Below are positions 1 through 5,474 of a stretch of DNA of 5,474 nt, piece by piece. The first letter of the stretch is position 1; each line of letters starts with the position of its first letter. This stretch comes from an uncultured Phycisphaerae bacterium (lineage in GTDB: Bacteria > Planctomycetota > Phycisphaerae > Phycisphaerales > SM1A02): positions 1 to 5,474 of the forward strand of contig CALCOW010000210.1 of NCBI GenBank assembly GCA_937899935.1, written 5' to 3'. Under the pieces are notes generated by a model. That model made no database searches. It was not told where the DNA came from and was given only the letters and a program-made list of their open reading frames with translations. Position numbers and translations under genes: made by a program.

Positions 1-44
<44 letters not shown>

Positions 45-105
45 CCCGGTTCTATCAATCGGATCCGACCATTCAATTGGGGATGGCCGGCAACCCCGAT
101 CGATG

Positions 106-119
106 GCAGAGCAATCTGC
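106..119 (+). repeat. GNRA-capped hairpin in the 16S trailer
   Basis: GCAGA (106-110), loop GCAA, TCTGC (115-119). The five-pair perfect stem is closed by a GNRA tetraloop, a common stable RNA cap, so it probably forms in the transcript. Function unknown. Confidence 0.5.
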
Positions 120-143
120 GCCGGGCAAGTCAACACAACCGAG

Positions 144-159
144 TCTATTATTTAATAGA
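144..159 (+). repeat. AT-rich inverted repeat in the 16S trailer
   Basis: TCTATTA (144-150) and TAATAGA (153-159) are perfect inverted repeats separated by TT. A G-T pair (143/160) could extend the stem. It has no T-tract after it, so it is not a terminator. It is probably part of the trailer fold. Confidence 0.4.
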
Positions 160-246
160 TACCTACATCGCAAGGTGTGGGGAAAGCAATTTGGCTGTTT
201 ACTTTTCAGGGTGCCCTCAAGCATCCGGTAAGAAAAAACGAGTTTG

Positions 247-282
247 AATAAGCCACTCCCAGTTGGGAGTGGCTTATTTTTA
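247..282 (+). terminator. Rho-independent terminator of the 16S unit
   Basis: A 15-base perfect inverted repeat, 247-261 against 264-278 with GC-rich core GCCACTCCCA / TGGGAGTGGC, is followed by a T-run at 277-281. The central GT cannot act as a two-base loop, so the real loop is probably the four bases AGTT. Strength and position indicate that transcription of the 16S gene ends here, about 220 bases after the mature end, with no downstream rRNA. The opposite strand has a weaker T-run (six T opposite 233-238, some distance off), so activity is expected mainly on the + strand. Confidence 0.93.
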
Positions 283-308
283 TGGCCACCATCTTTTTTG
301 ATGGGATC

Positions 309-349
309 ATGATCTTGTTATGCAGAGTAGACATTTGCTCTAAGATCAT
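309..349 (+). promoter_or_regulatory. Inverted repeat and possible weak promoter upstream of the small membrane-protein gene
   Basis: ATGATCTT (309-316) and AAGATCAT (342-349) are perfect 8-base inverted repeats; within them AGAG (324-327) can pair with CTCT (338-341). TTGTTA (315-320) and TCTAAG (339-344) could be -35/-10 elements 18 bases apart, but both match the bacterial consensus only partly. The repeat overlaps both elements, as an operator would. A second small repeat, AGATC (343-347) with GATCT (356-360), overlaps it. A promoter is needed somewhere here if the gene at 397 is not read through the strong terminator. Confidence 0.3.
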
Positions 350-382
350 TGGTCGGATCTAGTGTTTTCCCCAAACAACAAA

Positions 383-387
383 GAGGG
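383..387 (+). promoter_or_regulatory. Shine-Dalgarno site of the small membrane-protein gene
   Basis: GAGGG lies 9 bases before the ATG at 397 and matches the anti-SD of the 16S end in this window. It decides the start: the reading frame stays open further upstream to a TTG at 349, but that codon has no ribosome binding site and would add 16 non-membrane residues. Confidence 0.75.
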
Positions 388-396
388 CTGTGTGCG

Positions 397-672
397 ATGA
401 ATATTCTCGCTTCTGATCTTTGGGGTCATTATGGAATTGACTGGGTTGGCGCCGTGCTGATGCTTGGTTCCATCTATCTGCTTGGACAACGTCAACGGAT
501 TGGGTTCATCGTCGGGGCCGGTGCCACGGTTGCTTTTATTGTCTTCAACACGATGGTTGACAGTATGCCAATGGTAGTCGCCAATGTCATCTTGCTGATT
601 CTGAACTTGCATGGGTGGTACAACTGGTCAAAAGCCAAACAAGCAAAAAGCGATCGCTCCAGCGCCACCTGA
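397..672 (+). CDS. Small three-helix membrane protein, PnuC-like
   Basis: The 91-residue protein has three predicted membrane helices at about residues 14-30, 34-52 and 57-71, a basic loop (QRQR) between the first two, and a polar basic tail (KAKQAKSDR) that should be cytoplasmic. The last helix followed by LNLHGWYNW resembles the C-terminal part of small proteins often named nicotinamide mononucleotide transporter (PnuC) family, but full PnuC has about seven helices, so any transporter would need oligomers, as in SemiSWEETs. The substrate cannot be told from sequence. The ATG at 397 was chosen because GAGGG sits 9 bases upstream. The gene stands alone on the + strand after the 16S terminator and converges on the transglutaminase gene with a 26-base gap. 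That it is a membrane protein is secure; the family is tentative. Confidence 0.8.
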   Translation: MNILASDLWGHYGIDWVGAVLMLGSIYLLGQRQRIGFIVGAGATVAFIVFNTMVDSMPMVVANVILLILNLHGWYNWSKAKQAKSDRSSAT

Positions 673-698
673 AAGCACCTGGTCTTAGTTGAGTTTTA
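673..698. other. Convergent 26-base gap without an obvious terminator
   Basis: The + strand membrane-protein gene and the minus-strand operon end 26 bases apart. I see only a direct repeat of CACCTG (665-670 and 675-680) and no GC-rich hairpin with a T-run. For minus-strand transcripts the best candidate is the palindrome AGCGATCGCT (649-658), which is followed on that strand by TTTT; it lies inside the opposing gene and its stem is too short to be convincing. Confidence 0.4.
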
Positions 699-1697
699 TT
701 ACTGCTGCTGTTGCTGAGAGGCAGCGGCTTCGCCGGCGGTGTTGCGTCCCATCGGGCGTTCACTTTCAGGCAGCTCTTGATACACAGGGAGATCCAAATA
801 GGACTCCTCACGAATACGGATCGGTTCCTGTCGTGCAGAAGGCCTGGTGACAACGTGCGCCTCAAGCGTCTCTTTTGCATTGCCTTGATAGATGCCCTTA
901 TTTGGGGGCACGTCGTTGTAGTTGCGACCGTAGGCAACGGTTGCATAAAACTCATTTGGATGAACGTTGTGGGTCGGATCAAAAGCAATCCATCCCTGTG
1001 ATGGTGAATAAAACTCGATCCAAGCGTGGGATTGTGAGGGTGAATTCGCTTGGTCTTCAACATGCAAGTACCCACTGACATAGCGACATGGCACTTTGCT
1101 AAGTCTGAGCATCGCCAGTGCGATATGAGCAAAATCCTGACAGACCCCAGCGCCGGCCTTGATAAAATCCTCAGTGGTTGAAGCGTAGTTCGTTACATTT
1201 TGTTCATAGGTGAAGCGACTGTAGAGTCCTTCCCCCAGTGTTGTGATCAGTGTTCCAAGGGTATCGCAGCCAGAGAGATTGAGTTCGCTGTGAAGTGCTC
1301 TTAGTTTTTCTGAGTCAATGACCGGGCCGGTCAACAGTGTGAAATCGTACAGCGCCATCTGATCAGTCGTCGATGCTTTCTGACCTGAGCTATCGTTGGC
1401 CTGCTCTGTTGGTAGGGGGTCATCAATGACTCTAACGTTCGGAAGTGGATGTACTTCAACAACTGATTGAATGAGAAGCTCGATTCGCTTGTGGTAATCA
1501 GTGATCGAAAACCAGTGCACGGTATTACCCATCCAATCTTCATGTCGGGTAATTCGCGTAGGGGGTCCCAATGCAAGATGGAACTCATGTAGCGTTTGCT
1601 CCGTTTGTGACCGTGGTTCGATGCGAAGCTCCATATGAGACTCACGTACGAATTGGTCATAGGTAAAGCACATGTGATGTTCAATCTCAAGCAGCAC
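699..1697 (-). CDS. Transglutaminase-like cysteine protease family protein
   Basis: The 332-residue protein has the two-part architecture of the COG1305 family: an N-terminal beta domain (about residues 1-80, opening LLEIEHHMCFTYD and containing LRIEPR) and a transglutaminase core (about 130-260). The catalytic triad is intact: Cys186 in GVCQDFAH, His224 in SHAWIEFY and Asp240 in GWIAFDPTHN. The family's YGRNYNDVPPNKGIY-type segment follows at 256-270. No signal peptide is seen, so it is probably cytoplasmic. Family members hydrolyse or transfer amide bonds; the substrate here is unknown. It is the last gene of the minus-strand cluster, 19 bases after alpha-E. Start is GTG, with GGG (in AAAGGG) 12 bases upstream, a rather long spacing; the ATG eight codons later would cut into the conserved first strand. 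The C-terminus ends in five glutamines. Membership is firm, function inferred. Confidence 0.93.
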   Translation of the reverse strand: MLLEIEHHMCFTYDQFVRESHMELRIEPRSQTEQTLHEFHLALGPPTRITRHEDWMGNTVHWFSITDYHKRIELLIQSVVEVHPLPNVRVIDDPLPTEQANDSSGQKASTTDQMALYDFTLLTGPVIDSEKLRALHSELNLSGCDTLGTLITTLGEGLYSRFTYEQNVTNYASTTEDFIKAGAGVCQDFAHIALAMLRLSKVPCRYVSGYLHVEDQANSPSQSHAWIEFYSPSQGWIAFDPTHNVHPNEFYATVAYGRNYNDVPPNKGIYQGNAKETLEAHVVTRPSARQEPIRIREESYLDLPVYQELPESERPMGRNTAGEAAASQQQQQ

Positions 1698-1716
1698 GGC
1701 GTAATGGTTCCCTTTA

Positions 1717-2682
1717 TTAGACAGAAAAATAGAGTCGTGAAACGGAGTCGTGTACTTCCATTAAGCTCGTAGAAAGATCTCGGCAGGTATGATCAAGATG
1801 CTCTTCAGCCATGATCTCTTGCTCTTCATACATAAGCTTGGCAGAGAGTTTGCCTAGCATACGGGATGGCGCCGTCATGATCTCACCATCATTGAGCGAG
1901 TTGAGATTGAGTTGGAGAGCATGAACACACGCTTTGATAGACGAAGGGGTGTATCGATCAAACAAAAGAAAACGAAGTACCTGCAGTGCATCCAGGTCAA
2001 GGCCAAAAATATGTCTATAGTTCTCCCATGAGGCAACAGAGCGAAGCATTGACCGAAGGTGGGCGTAATAAATCGGTAGCTCAATCGCCTCTGGTTCATT
2101 CATCAGCGTAGGCAACTTGACTTGTAGCAACATCAGGGTGCGGAACGCTCTCTCGATCATCGTGCCCAGATTCAAAAATGACCAACCTTCATTGCGAGCA
2201 AAGGTGCGATCAACCGCGCCGCAGACGCCAAAAATTTCAACCTGAATTTTCTTGATTGCATCACAAAGCGCCATTGAAGTATCAAGTGGCTTATTTGTTA
2301 GATCTTGAATGTGGTGGAAGGTCTGGTTGAGTTGCTCGAATGACTCACGAGTCAGATTTTCTCGTACCACCCGGGCATTTTCACGTGCGCTCCGAAGCGA
2401 AGCCGCAATAGATAGTTCATTGTCAGTGGCTAACAGAAATGAACGTAAATGCTGCTTCGCAATATCCTCGGTACTCGCGTTCGGATCGATAATCACGATC
2501 GCGCCGGGATAGATTTTTGGTAGGTCGAGCCAAAGGCTTCGTGCAAGGCCTGGTGCAAGGCCACGTAGTTCAACACTGAGTTGCTCTGTCACATGCAAAA
2601 TGCGAGCAACGTTTCCGGCTCGTTCGAGGTAACGGCCGAGCCAGTAGACATTCTCTGCAGCGCGTGCAAGCATGCCCCTCAT
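1717..2682 (-). CDS. Alpha-E domain protein (COG2307/DUF403 family)
   Basis: The 321-residue, essentially all-helical protein covers the full family length. Recognisable family segments are AENVYWLGRYLERA (9-22), SLRSARENARVVRENL (95-110), GWSFLNLGTMIERA (166-179, an internal echo of the first motif), NYRHIFG (221-227) and FDRYTPSSI (241-249). No catalytic residues are known for the family; it occurs next to circularly permuted ATP-grasp and transglutaminase-like proteins and is thought to be their partner or substrate-binding component. The chosen ATG overlaps the ATP-grasp stop (ATGA) and has GGAG 8 bases upstream; a TTG at 2706 or an ATG at 2673 are alternatives. It ends with tandem stop codons TAA TAA. 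Family assignment is firm; biochemical role is not established. Confidence 0.92.
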   Translation of the reverse strand: MRGMLARAAENVYWLGRYLERAGNVARILHVTEQLSVELRGLAPGLARSLWLDLPKIYPGAIVIIDPNASTEDIAKQHLRSFLLATDNELSIAASLRSARENARVVRENLTRESFEQLNQTFHHIQDLTNKPLDTSMALCDAIKKIQVEIFGVCGAVDRTFARNEGWSFLNLGTMIERAFRTLMLLQVKLPTLMNEPEAIELPIYYAHLRSMLRSVASWENYRHIFGLDLDALQVLRFLLFDRYTPSSIKACVHALQLNLNSLNDGEIMTAPSRMLGKLSAKLMYEEQEIMAEEHLDHTCRDLSTSLMEVHDSVSRLYFSV

Positions 2683-4115
2683 GATGGCTGCTCCGCCAAT
2701 ATCCAAGTGTCTTTGCTACCGCCGCCTTGTGAAGAATTGACAACATAAGAACCTTCTTCCATTGCCACGCGGGTTAAGCCACCGGGAAGAACCTTGATGG
2801 TGTCGCCATACAAGATGAACGGCCGCAAATCGACACGACGTGGTTCAAAAGCATCGTTGATATGCGTTGGATGTTGTGAAAACTCAATCAACGGTTGAGC
2901 AATATAGTGCTCTGGCCGTGCATTGAAAATCTCAGCAAAGTGAGCGATTTCTTGCTTCGTTGCAGCAGGGCCAACCAACATGCCATAACCGCCTGCGCCA
3001 TCGGTTAATTTAACAACCAAGTTCGCCATGTTCTGCCGAATGTAATCCGCTTCTTGTGGGCGATTGCCTACCCAAGTCTTCACTTGTGGGAGAATGATGT
3101 CCTCGTCCAAGTAGTAACGAACAATGTCTGGTACATAAGGGTAAATGGCTTTGTTGTCGGCAACGCCAGCGCCAGGAGCATTGGCTAAAGTAACATTGCC
3201 CAGTTGATAGGCATGGACGAGCCCTGGAACACCGAGGACACTCTTTCGATCGAAGACCACGGGATCAATGAAATCATCATCAATCCGTCGGTAGATAACG
3301 TCAACGCGTTGTTTCCCCCTTGTTGTACGCATAAAGACCTGGTCATCTTCGACAATCAGATCTCTTCCTTCAACAAGGGCGACCCCCATTTCTCTGGCTA
3401 GAAAAGAGTGTTCAAAGTAGGCAGAGTTGTGAAGGCCGGGGGTAAGGATGGCAACGACTGGATCTTGTCTTCCTCTGGGGGCGGCGTGTGTGAGAGCTTC
3501 TCTTAGGAGCTGTGGATAAGGATCGACGGGACGCACTGCATGGTCTTCGAAAAACTCAGGAAAAACACGTGACAGTAAGTTGCGATTCTCCACGACATAG
3601 GAAACACCACTGGGGCAGCGGCAGTTGTCTTCGAGTACTGTGAAGTTGCCAACTTCATCTCTTAGTAAGTCGGTGCCGACGATGTGTGTGAAGATGTCGT
3701 GCCGAGGGCGGGTTCCCACGAGTGGGCGACAGTACTCGCCGCATCGAAATATCAGATCGTAGGGTACGACGTTATCTCGTAAACACTTTTGGTCGCCATA
3801 GATATCAGTGAGAAAGAGGTTGAGTGCTGTGACGCGCTGGATGAGTCCGCGTTCAACATGTTGCCACTCTTGAGCCGTGACAATACGCGGCACAAAGTCG
3901 AATGGGAATATTCGCTCAACGCCTTCCTCCTGCCCATAGACAGTAAAGGTAATGCCTTGATTAATCAGACTCACTCGCTGCAATTGTTCGCGGCGTCGGA
4001 GCTCTTCAGTCGGTAGTTTTTCAAGCGTGGCGATGAGGTCACGATACGCATGGCGCACTTGTCCGTCTGCGTCAAACGCTTCATCAAAACCCAACCGCGC
4101 GTGCGTCCATTCCAT
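2679..4115 (-). CDS. Circularly permuted ATP-grasp protein (COG2308 family)
   Basis: The 478-residue protein is full length for the family. Conserved blocks in order: GITFTVYG (54-61), FPFDFVPRI (70-78), LEDN (161-164), PSGVSY (168-173), TPG with NSAYFEH (225-236), YRRIDDDF (275-282), ADNK (319-322), VVK with GGYG (367-378), IAQP (405-408), VDLRPF (428-433), GGLTR (445-449) and NSSQGGGSKDTW (460-471). Such proteins are predicted to form amide or peptide bonds using ATP; substrates are unknown. No signal peptide is visible, so it is probably cytoplasmic. The ADNK motif is usually ADDK as I recall the family. I chose ATG at 4115; an in-frame GTG at 4133 would add six residues but lies in a hairpin, and neither has a good Shine-Dalgarno. 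It follows batE by 40 (or 22) bases and overlaps alpha-E by ATGA. Family assignment is firm, the exact start uncertain. Confidence 0.93.
   Translation of the reverse strand: MEWTHARLGFDEAFDADGQVRHAYRDLIATLEKLPTEELRRREQLQRVSLINQGITFTVYGQEEGVERIFPFDFVPRIVTAQEWQHVERGLIQRVTALNLFLTDIYGDQKCLRDNVVPYDLIFRCGEYCRPLVGTRPRHDIFTHIVGTDLLRDEVGNFTVLEDNCRCPSGVSYVVENRNLLSRVFPEFFEDHAVRPVDPYPQLLREALTHAAPRGRQDPVVAILTPGLHNSAYFEHSFLAREMGVALVEGRDLIVEDDQVFMRTTRGKQRVDVIYRRIDDDFIDPVVFDRKSVLGVPGLVHAYQLGNVTLANAPGAGVADNKAIYPYVPDIVRYYLDEDIILPQVKTWVGNRPQEADYIRQNMANLVVKLTDGAGGYGMLVGPAATKQEIAHFAEIFNARPEHYIAQPLIEFSQHPTHINDAFEPRRVDLRPFILYGDTIKVLPGGLTRVAMEEGSYVVNSSQGGGSKDTWILAEQPS
2691..2694 (-). promoter_or_regulatory. Shine-Dalgarno site deciding the alpha-E start
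   Basis: On the minus strand GGAG is placed 8 bases before the ATG at 2682-2680. That ATG shares ATGA with the stop of the ATP-grasp gene, which supports translational coupling. The site lies too far (17 bases) from the next ATG at 2673 and inside the frame of the earlier TTG at 2706, so it favours the 321-residue product. Confidence 0.65.
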
Positions 4116-4121
4116 GTTCGA

Positions 4122-4136
4122 GCAGTGTATCACTGC
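4122..4136 (-). repeat. Perfect hairpin between batE and the ATP-grasp gene
   Basis: GCAGTG (4122-4127 on the + strand) and CACTGC (4131-4136) are perfect inverted repeats around three bases. In the minus-strand transcript the hairpin holds the possible GTG start in its 5' arm and ends six bases before the ATG at 4115. There is no T-tract, so it is not an intrinsic terminator. It could limit translation of the downstream trio or mark an RNA processing site; this is inference. Confidence 0.5.
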
Positions 4137-4155
4137 ATGAGCAAGAGTGCTGAGG

Positions 4156-5043
4156 TTAGGCGGTTTTGGGGCCCATTGGATTGGCTGAAGAGATCATGGC
4201 TGCATCCGCCGCTGGAATCCATCCAGACTGCCCATCGGTCAGTTCAATGTGAAGCCATTGAGGTCGTTGTTCAAGAAGAACAAATTCAACGCCGGCATTG
4301 AGCGGCTCATTAAACTTCGGCTCAAAGCCCTCTGAATCACCCTTGCGAACCACAATATTGTCCTTAAGAATGACACCTTGATCATTGCTTGCTGTTGAAT
4401 ATAGATCGTAGAGCAATGAGGCGCTGAAGAGTAGGGCCACGGTAAAGCAGCAGCCGGCCCAGTAGTTCCAGTAAGCGATCGGCCGGCGTATACGTAGAAA
4501 CAGCACTGCCCATAAGGCAATCCAAGATGCGGTAAAGATGATCAGTCGGAGGCTAAATGAAAAGCCATGGTGCCAGAACAGTAGCCTCTCGTAGAGACCA
4601 TCAGCACCTTGTCGAGGTAACTGGCCCTTAACGGCGGTGCGAGCTTGTTCGAGGTTGTACTCAAGGTTGGGATCGCCACCAATTAAGAGTTCAGCCCGGC
4701 GATAGTTGAGTATGGCAAGGCCAAGATCTCCCATCTGGAAATAGGGGTTTCCGAGATCGTAGAGTAAGCGGCCGTTAATGACGCCCGCCTTCACCAGTAG
4801 TTCAAAGCGGTCTGCCGCACGAGCAAACAATTTTGCTGCACCGGTGGGATCGGTACGTTTTTCAGTCAGCGCTTGTGCATAAGCGGTTTCTGCTTCATTG
4901 AGGACGGTGAGCAGCTGAGATTTATCGAGTCGTTCTACGTCGGTCGCCGAGGCGTTTGTGTTTAGCGCTGTGAGTGGTAGAAGTAAACTGAGGCTGAAGA
5001 ACAGGCCACAAATTAATTTTGAAAAAGTGATGTTGTCATTCAT
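4156..5043 (-). CDS. batE: BatE-like TPR and SH3 membrane protein
   Basis: The 295-residue protein starts with a signal peptide or signal anchor (about 1-33, hydrophobic core LFFSLSLLLPLTAL, possible cut after ASA at 31-33). A tetratricopeptide region follows (about 45-135) with the BatE hallmark YDLGNPYFQMGDLGLAILNYRRA at 95-117. Two membrane helices come next (about 164-184 and 193-213) and then a bacterial SH3-like domain (about 220-283, VRKGDS to SGWIPAADA). Bat proteins, first described for Bacteroides aerotolerance, are thought to form a membrane complex with von Willebrand A-domain partners and a MoxR ATPase; the molecular role is unsettled. The TPR and SH3 parts should face the periplasm. 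The start is well supported: ATG overlaps the BatD stop (ATGA) and AGGAG lies 8 bases upstream. The first residue of the usual LGNA motif context is Pro here (LGNP). Confidence 0.85.
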   Translation of the reverse strand: MNDNITFSKLICGLFFSLSLLLPLTALNTNASATDVERLDKSQLLTVLNEAETAYAQALTEKRTDPTGAAKLFARAADRFELLVKAGVINGRLLYDLGNPYFQMGDLGLAILNYRRAELLIGGDPNLEYNLEQARTAVKGQLPRQGADGLYERLLFWHHGFSFSLRLIIFTASWIALWAVLFLRIRRPIAYWNYWAGCCFTVALLFSASLLYDLYSTASNDQGVILKDNIVVRKGDSEGFEPKFNEPLNAGVEFVLLEQRPQWLHIELTDGQSGWIPAADAAMISSANPMGPKTA

Positions 5044-5474
5044 GTGAGTTGCTCCTGTTCAAGAGCATCAATTACTGTTTGTGCGTTGTTCATGAGATCA
5101 GCGGAACTGGCTGAGACTTGCCCTGCGTAACGACTTTGCTCTGCAGTCACAAAGACACTCTGGACAAGATCGATAGTCTGAGCCGCCGCTCCGCCTGTTT
5201 TGAGTTGTTTGGACGCTTCGGTTCCAGTGAGCCCGCCTTCAGGAATGCCAAGTCGATCAGCAATGTAGATACGCAATGCTGTGGCAATCGCCTCCGAACG
5301 AAGTGGTTCATCAAGAGTTTGAGCATGGCTCATGGCGTTCATCGCTCGGCGTCGAGCAGTACGTCTCCGTGCAAGGAGTGGATCATTGGCCAGGCGACTT
5401 CGATGCATCTGACTGCTGGCGACTATCGCAAAGAGCAATGGCGGGCATAAGAGCGCCAGATAAAAGAGCCAAGC
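5040..5474 (-). CDS. batD: BatD-like protein, C-terminal part (5' truncated by window edge)
   Basis: The last 144 residues of a longer protein are visible; the frame is open to the window edge, and a TTG at 5438 is internal rather than a start because it would split a membrane helix. That helix (fragment residues 1-20, AWLFYLALLCPPLLFAIVAS) is followed by a strongly basic stretch (LARRRTARRRA) and a cytoplasmic helical domain with LRIYIADRLGIPEGGLTGTEA and a late SRYAG motif. This layout is typical of the C-terminus of BatD (oxygen-tolerance) proteins, whose larger N-terminal periplasmic part would lie beyond 5474. The stop overlaps the batE start by ATGA, fitting a shared operon. MoxR, DUF58 and BatA/B genes would be expected further upstream but cannot be seen. 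Confidence 0.82.
   Translation of the reverse strand, partial: AWLFYLALLCPPLLFAIVASSQMHRSRLANDPLLARRRTARRRAMNAMSHAQTLDEPLRSEAIATALRIYIADRLGIPEGGLTGTEASKQLKTGGAAAQTIDLVQSVFVTAEQSRYAGQVSASSADLMNNAQTVIDALEQEQLT

Noticed and set aside
289..304. CCATC-TTTTTT-GATGG hairpin as a second terminator
   Set aside because: The stem has only five pairs, the T-run is in the loop rather than after the stem, and a strong terminator already lies just upstream.
336..345. TGCTCTAAGA resembling the rRNA antitermination boxA
   Set aside because: It lies after the 16S terminator and ahead of a protein gene, matches only the first half of boxA, and no boxB or rRNA follows.
649..658. AGCGATCGCT palindrome, resembling the cyanobacterial HIP1 octamer
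   Set aside because: Only a single full octamer copy was noticed in the window and it is inside a coding region; nothing else suggests a cyanobacterium. As a terminator its stem is too short.
587..1132. Minus-strand 181-residue open frame overlapping the transglutaminase gene
   Set aside because: The transglutaminase frame carries all conserved motifs across this stretch, and the overlapping frame shows none.
2683..2706. TTG-initiated extension of the alpha-E protein
   Set aside because: The extra eight residues lie wholly within the ATP-grasp gene, are absent from the usual family start, and the SD at 2691-2694 fits the later ATG.

Overview
The window begins with the last ~26-28 bases of a 16S rRNA gene (+ strand, including the anti-Shine-Dalgarno CACCTCC) and ends inside a minus-strand Bat (BatD/BatE) gene pair. 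No tRNA and no 23S rRNA follow the 16S. Instead, a ~220-base structured trailer ends in a near-perfect rho-independent terminator at 247-282, so this 16S gene appears to be unlinked from 23S. Unlinked 16S genes, mid-range base composition and a Bat locus of this type fit a member of the Planctomycetota, possibly Phycisphaerae-like. That assignment is an inference; other lineages with unlinked rRNA genes are not excluded.

Layout. 1-~28: 16S 3' end. ~27-282: trailer with several hairpins, then the terminator. 283-396: short intergenic leader with inverted repeats and a possible weak promoter. 397-672 (+): a 91-residue three-helix membrane protein resembling a PnuC-type half-transporter. It converges on the minus-strand block with only 26 bases between stop codons. 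699-5474 (-): five closely packed genes, read right to left: BatD C-terminus (cut by the window edge), BatE-like TPR/SH3 membrane protein, circularly permuted ATP-grasp protein (COG2308 family), alpha-E protein (COG2307 family), and a transglutaminase-like protein with intact Cys-His-Asp residues (COG1305 family).

How the genes may work together. The ATP-grasp, alpha-E and transglutaminase genes form a known conserved trio predicted from comparative genomics to make or modify a peptide or amide-linked product: the ATP-grasp enzyme would ligate, the transglutaminase-like enzyme would cleave or transfer, and alpha-E is an all-helical partner. Bat genes usually accompany a MoxR AAA+ ATPase, a DUF58 protein and von Willebrand A-domain membrane proteins. 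Here BatE is followed after 22-40 bases by the trio, with no terminator between. BatD/BatE and ATP-grasp/alpha-E each overlap by ATGA, which suggests translational coupling inside each pair. The junction between the two modules has no such overlap and carries a small perfect hairpin instead. The main point of interest is this apparent single operon joining a MoxR/Bat-type membrane complex to an amide-ligase/transglutaminase module.
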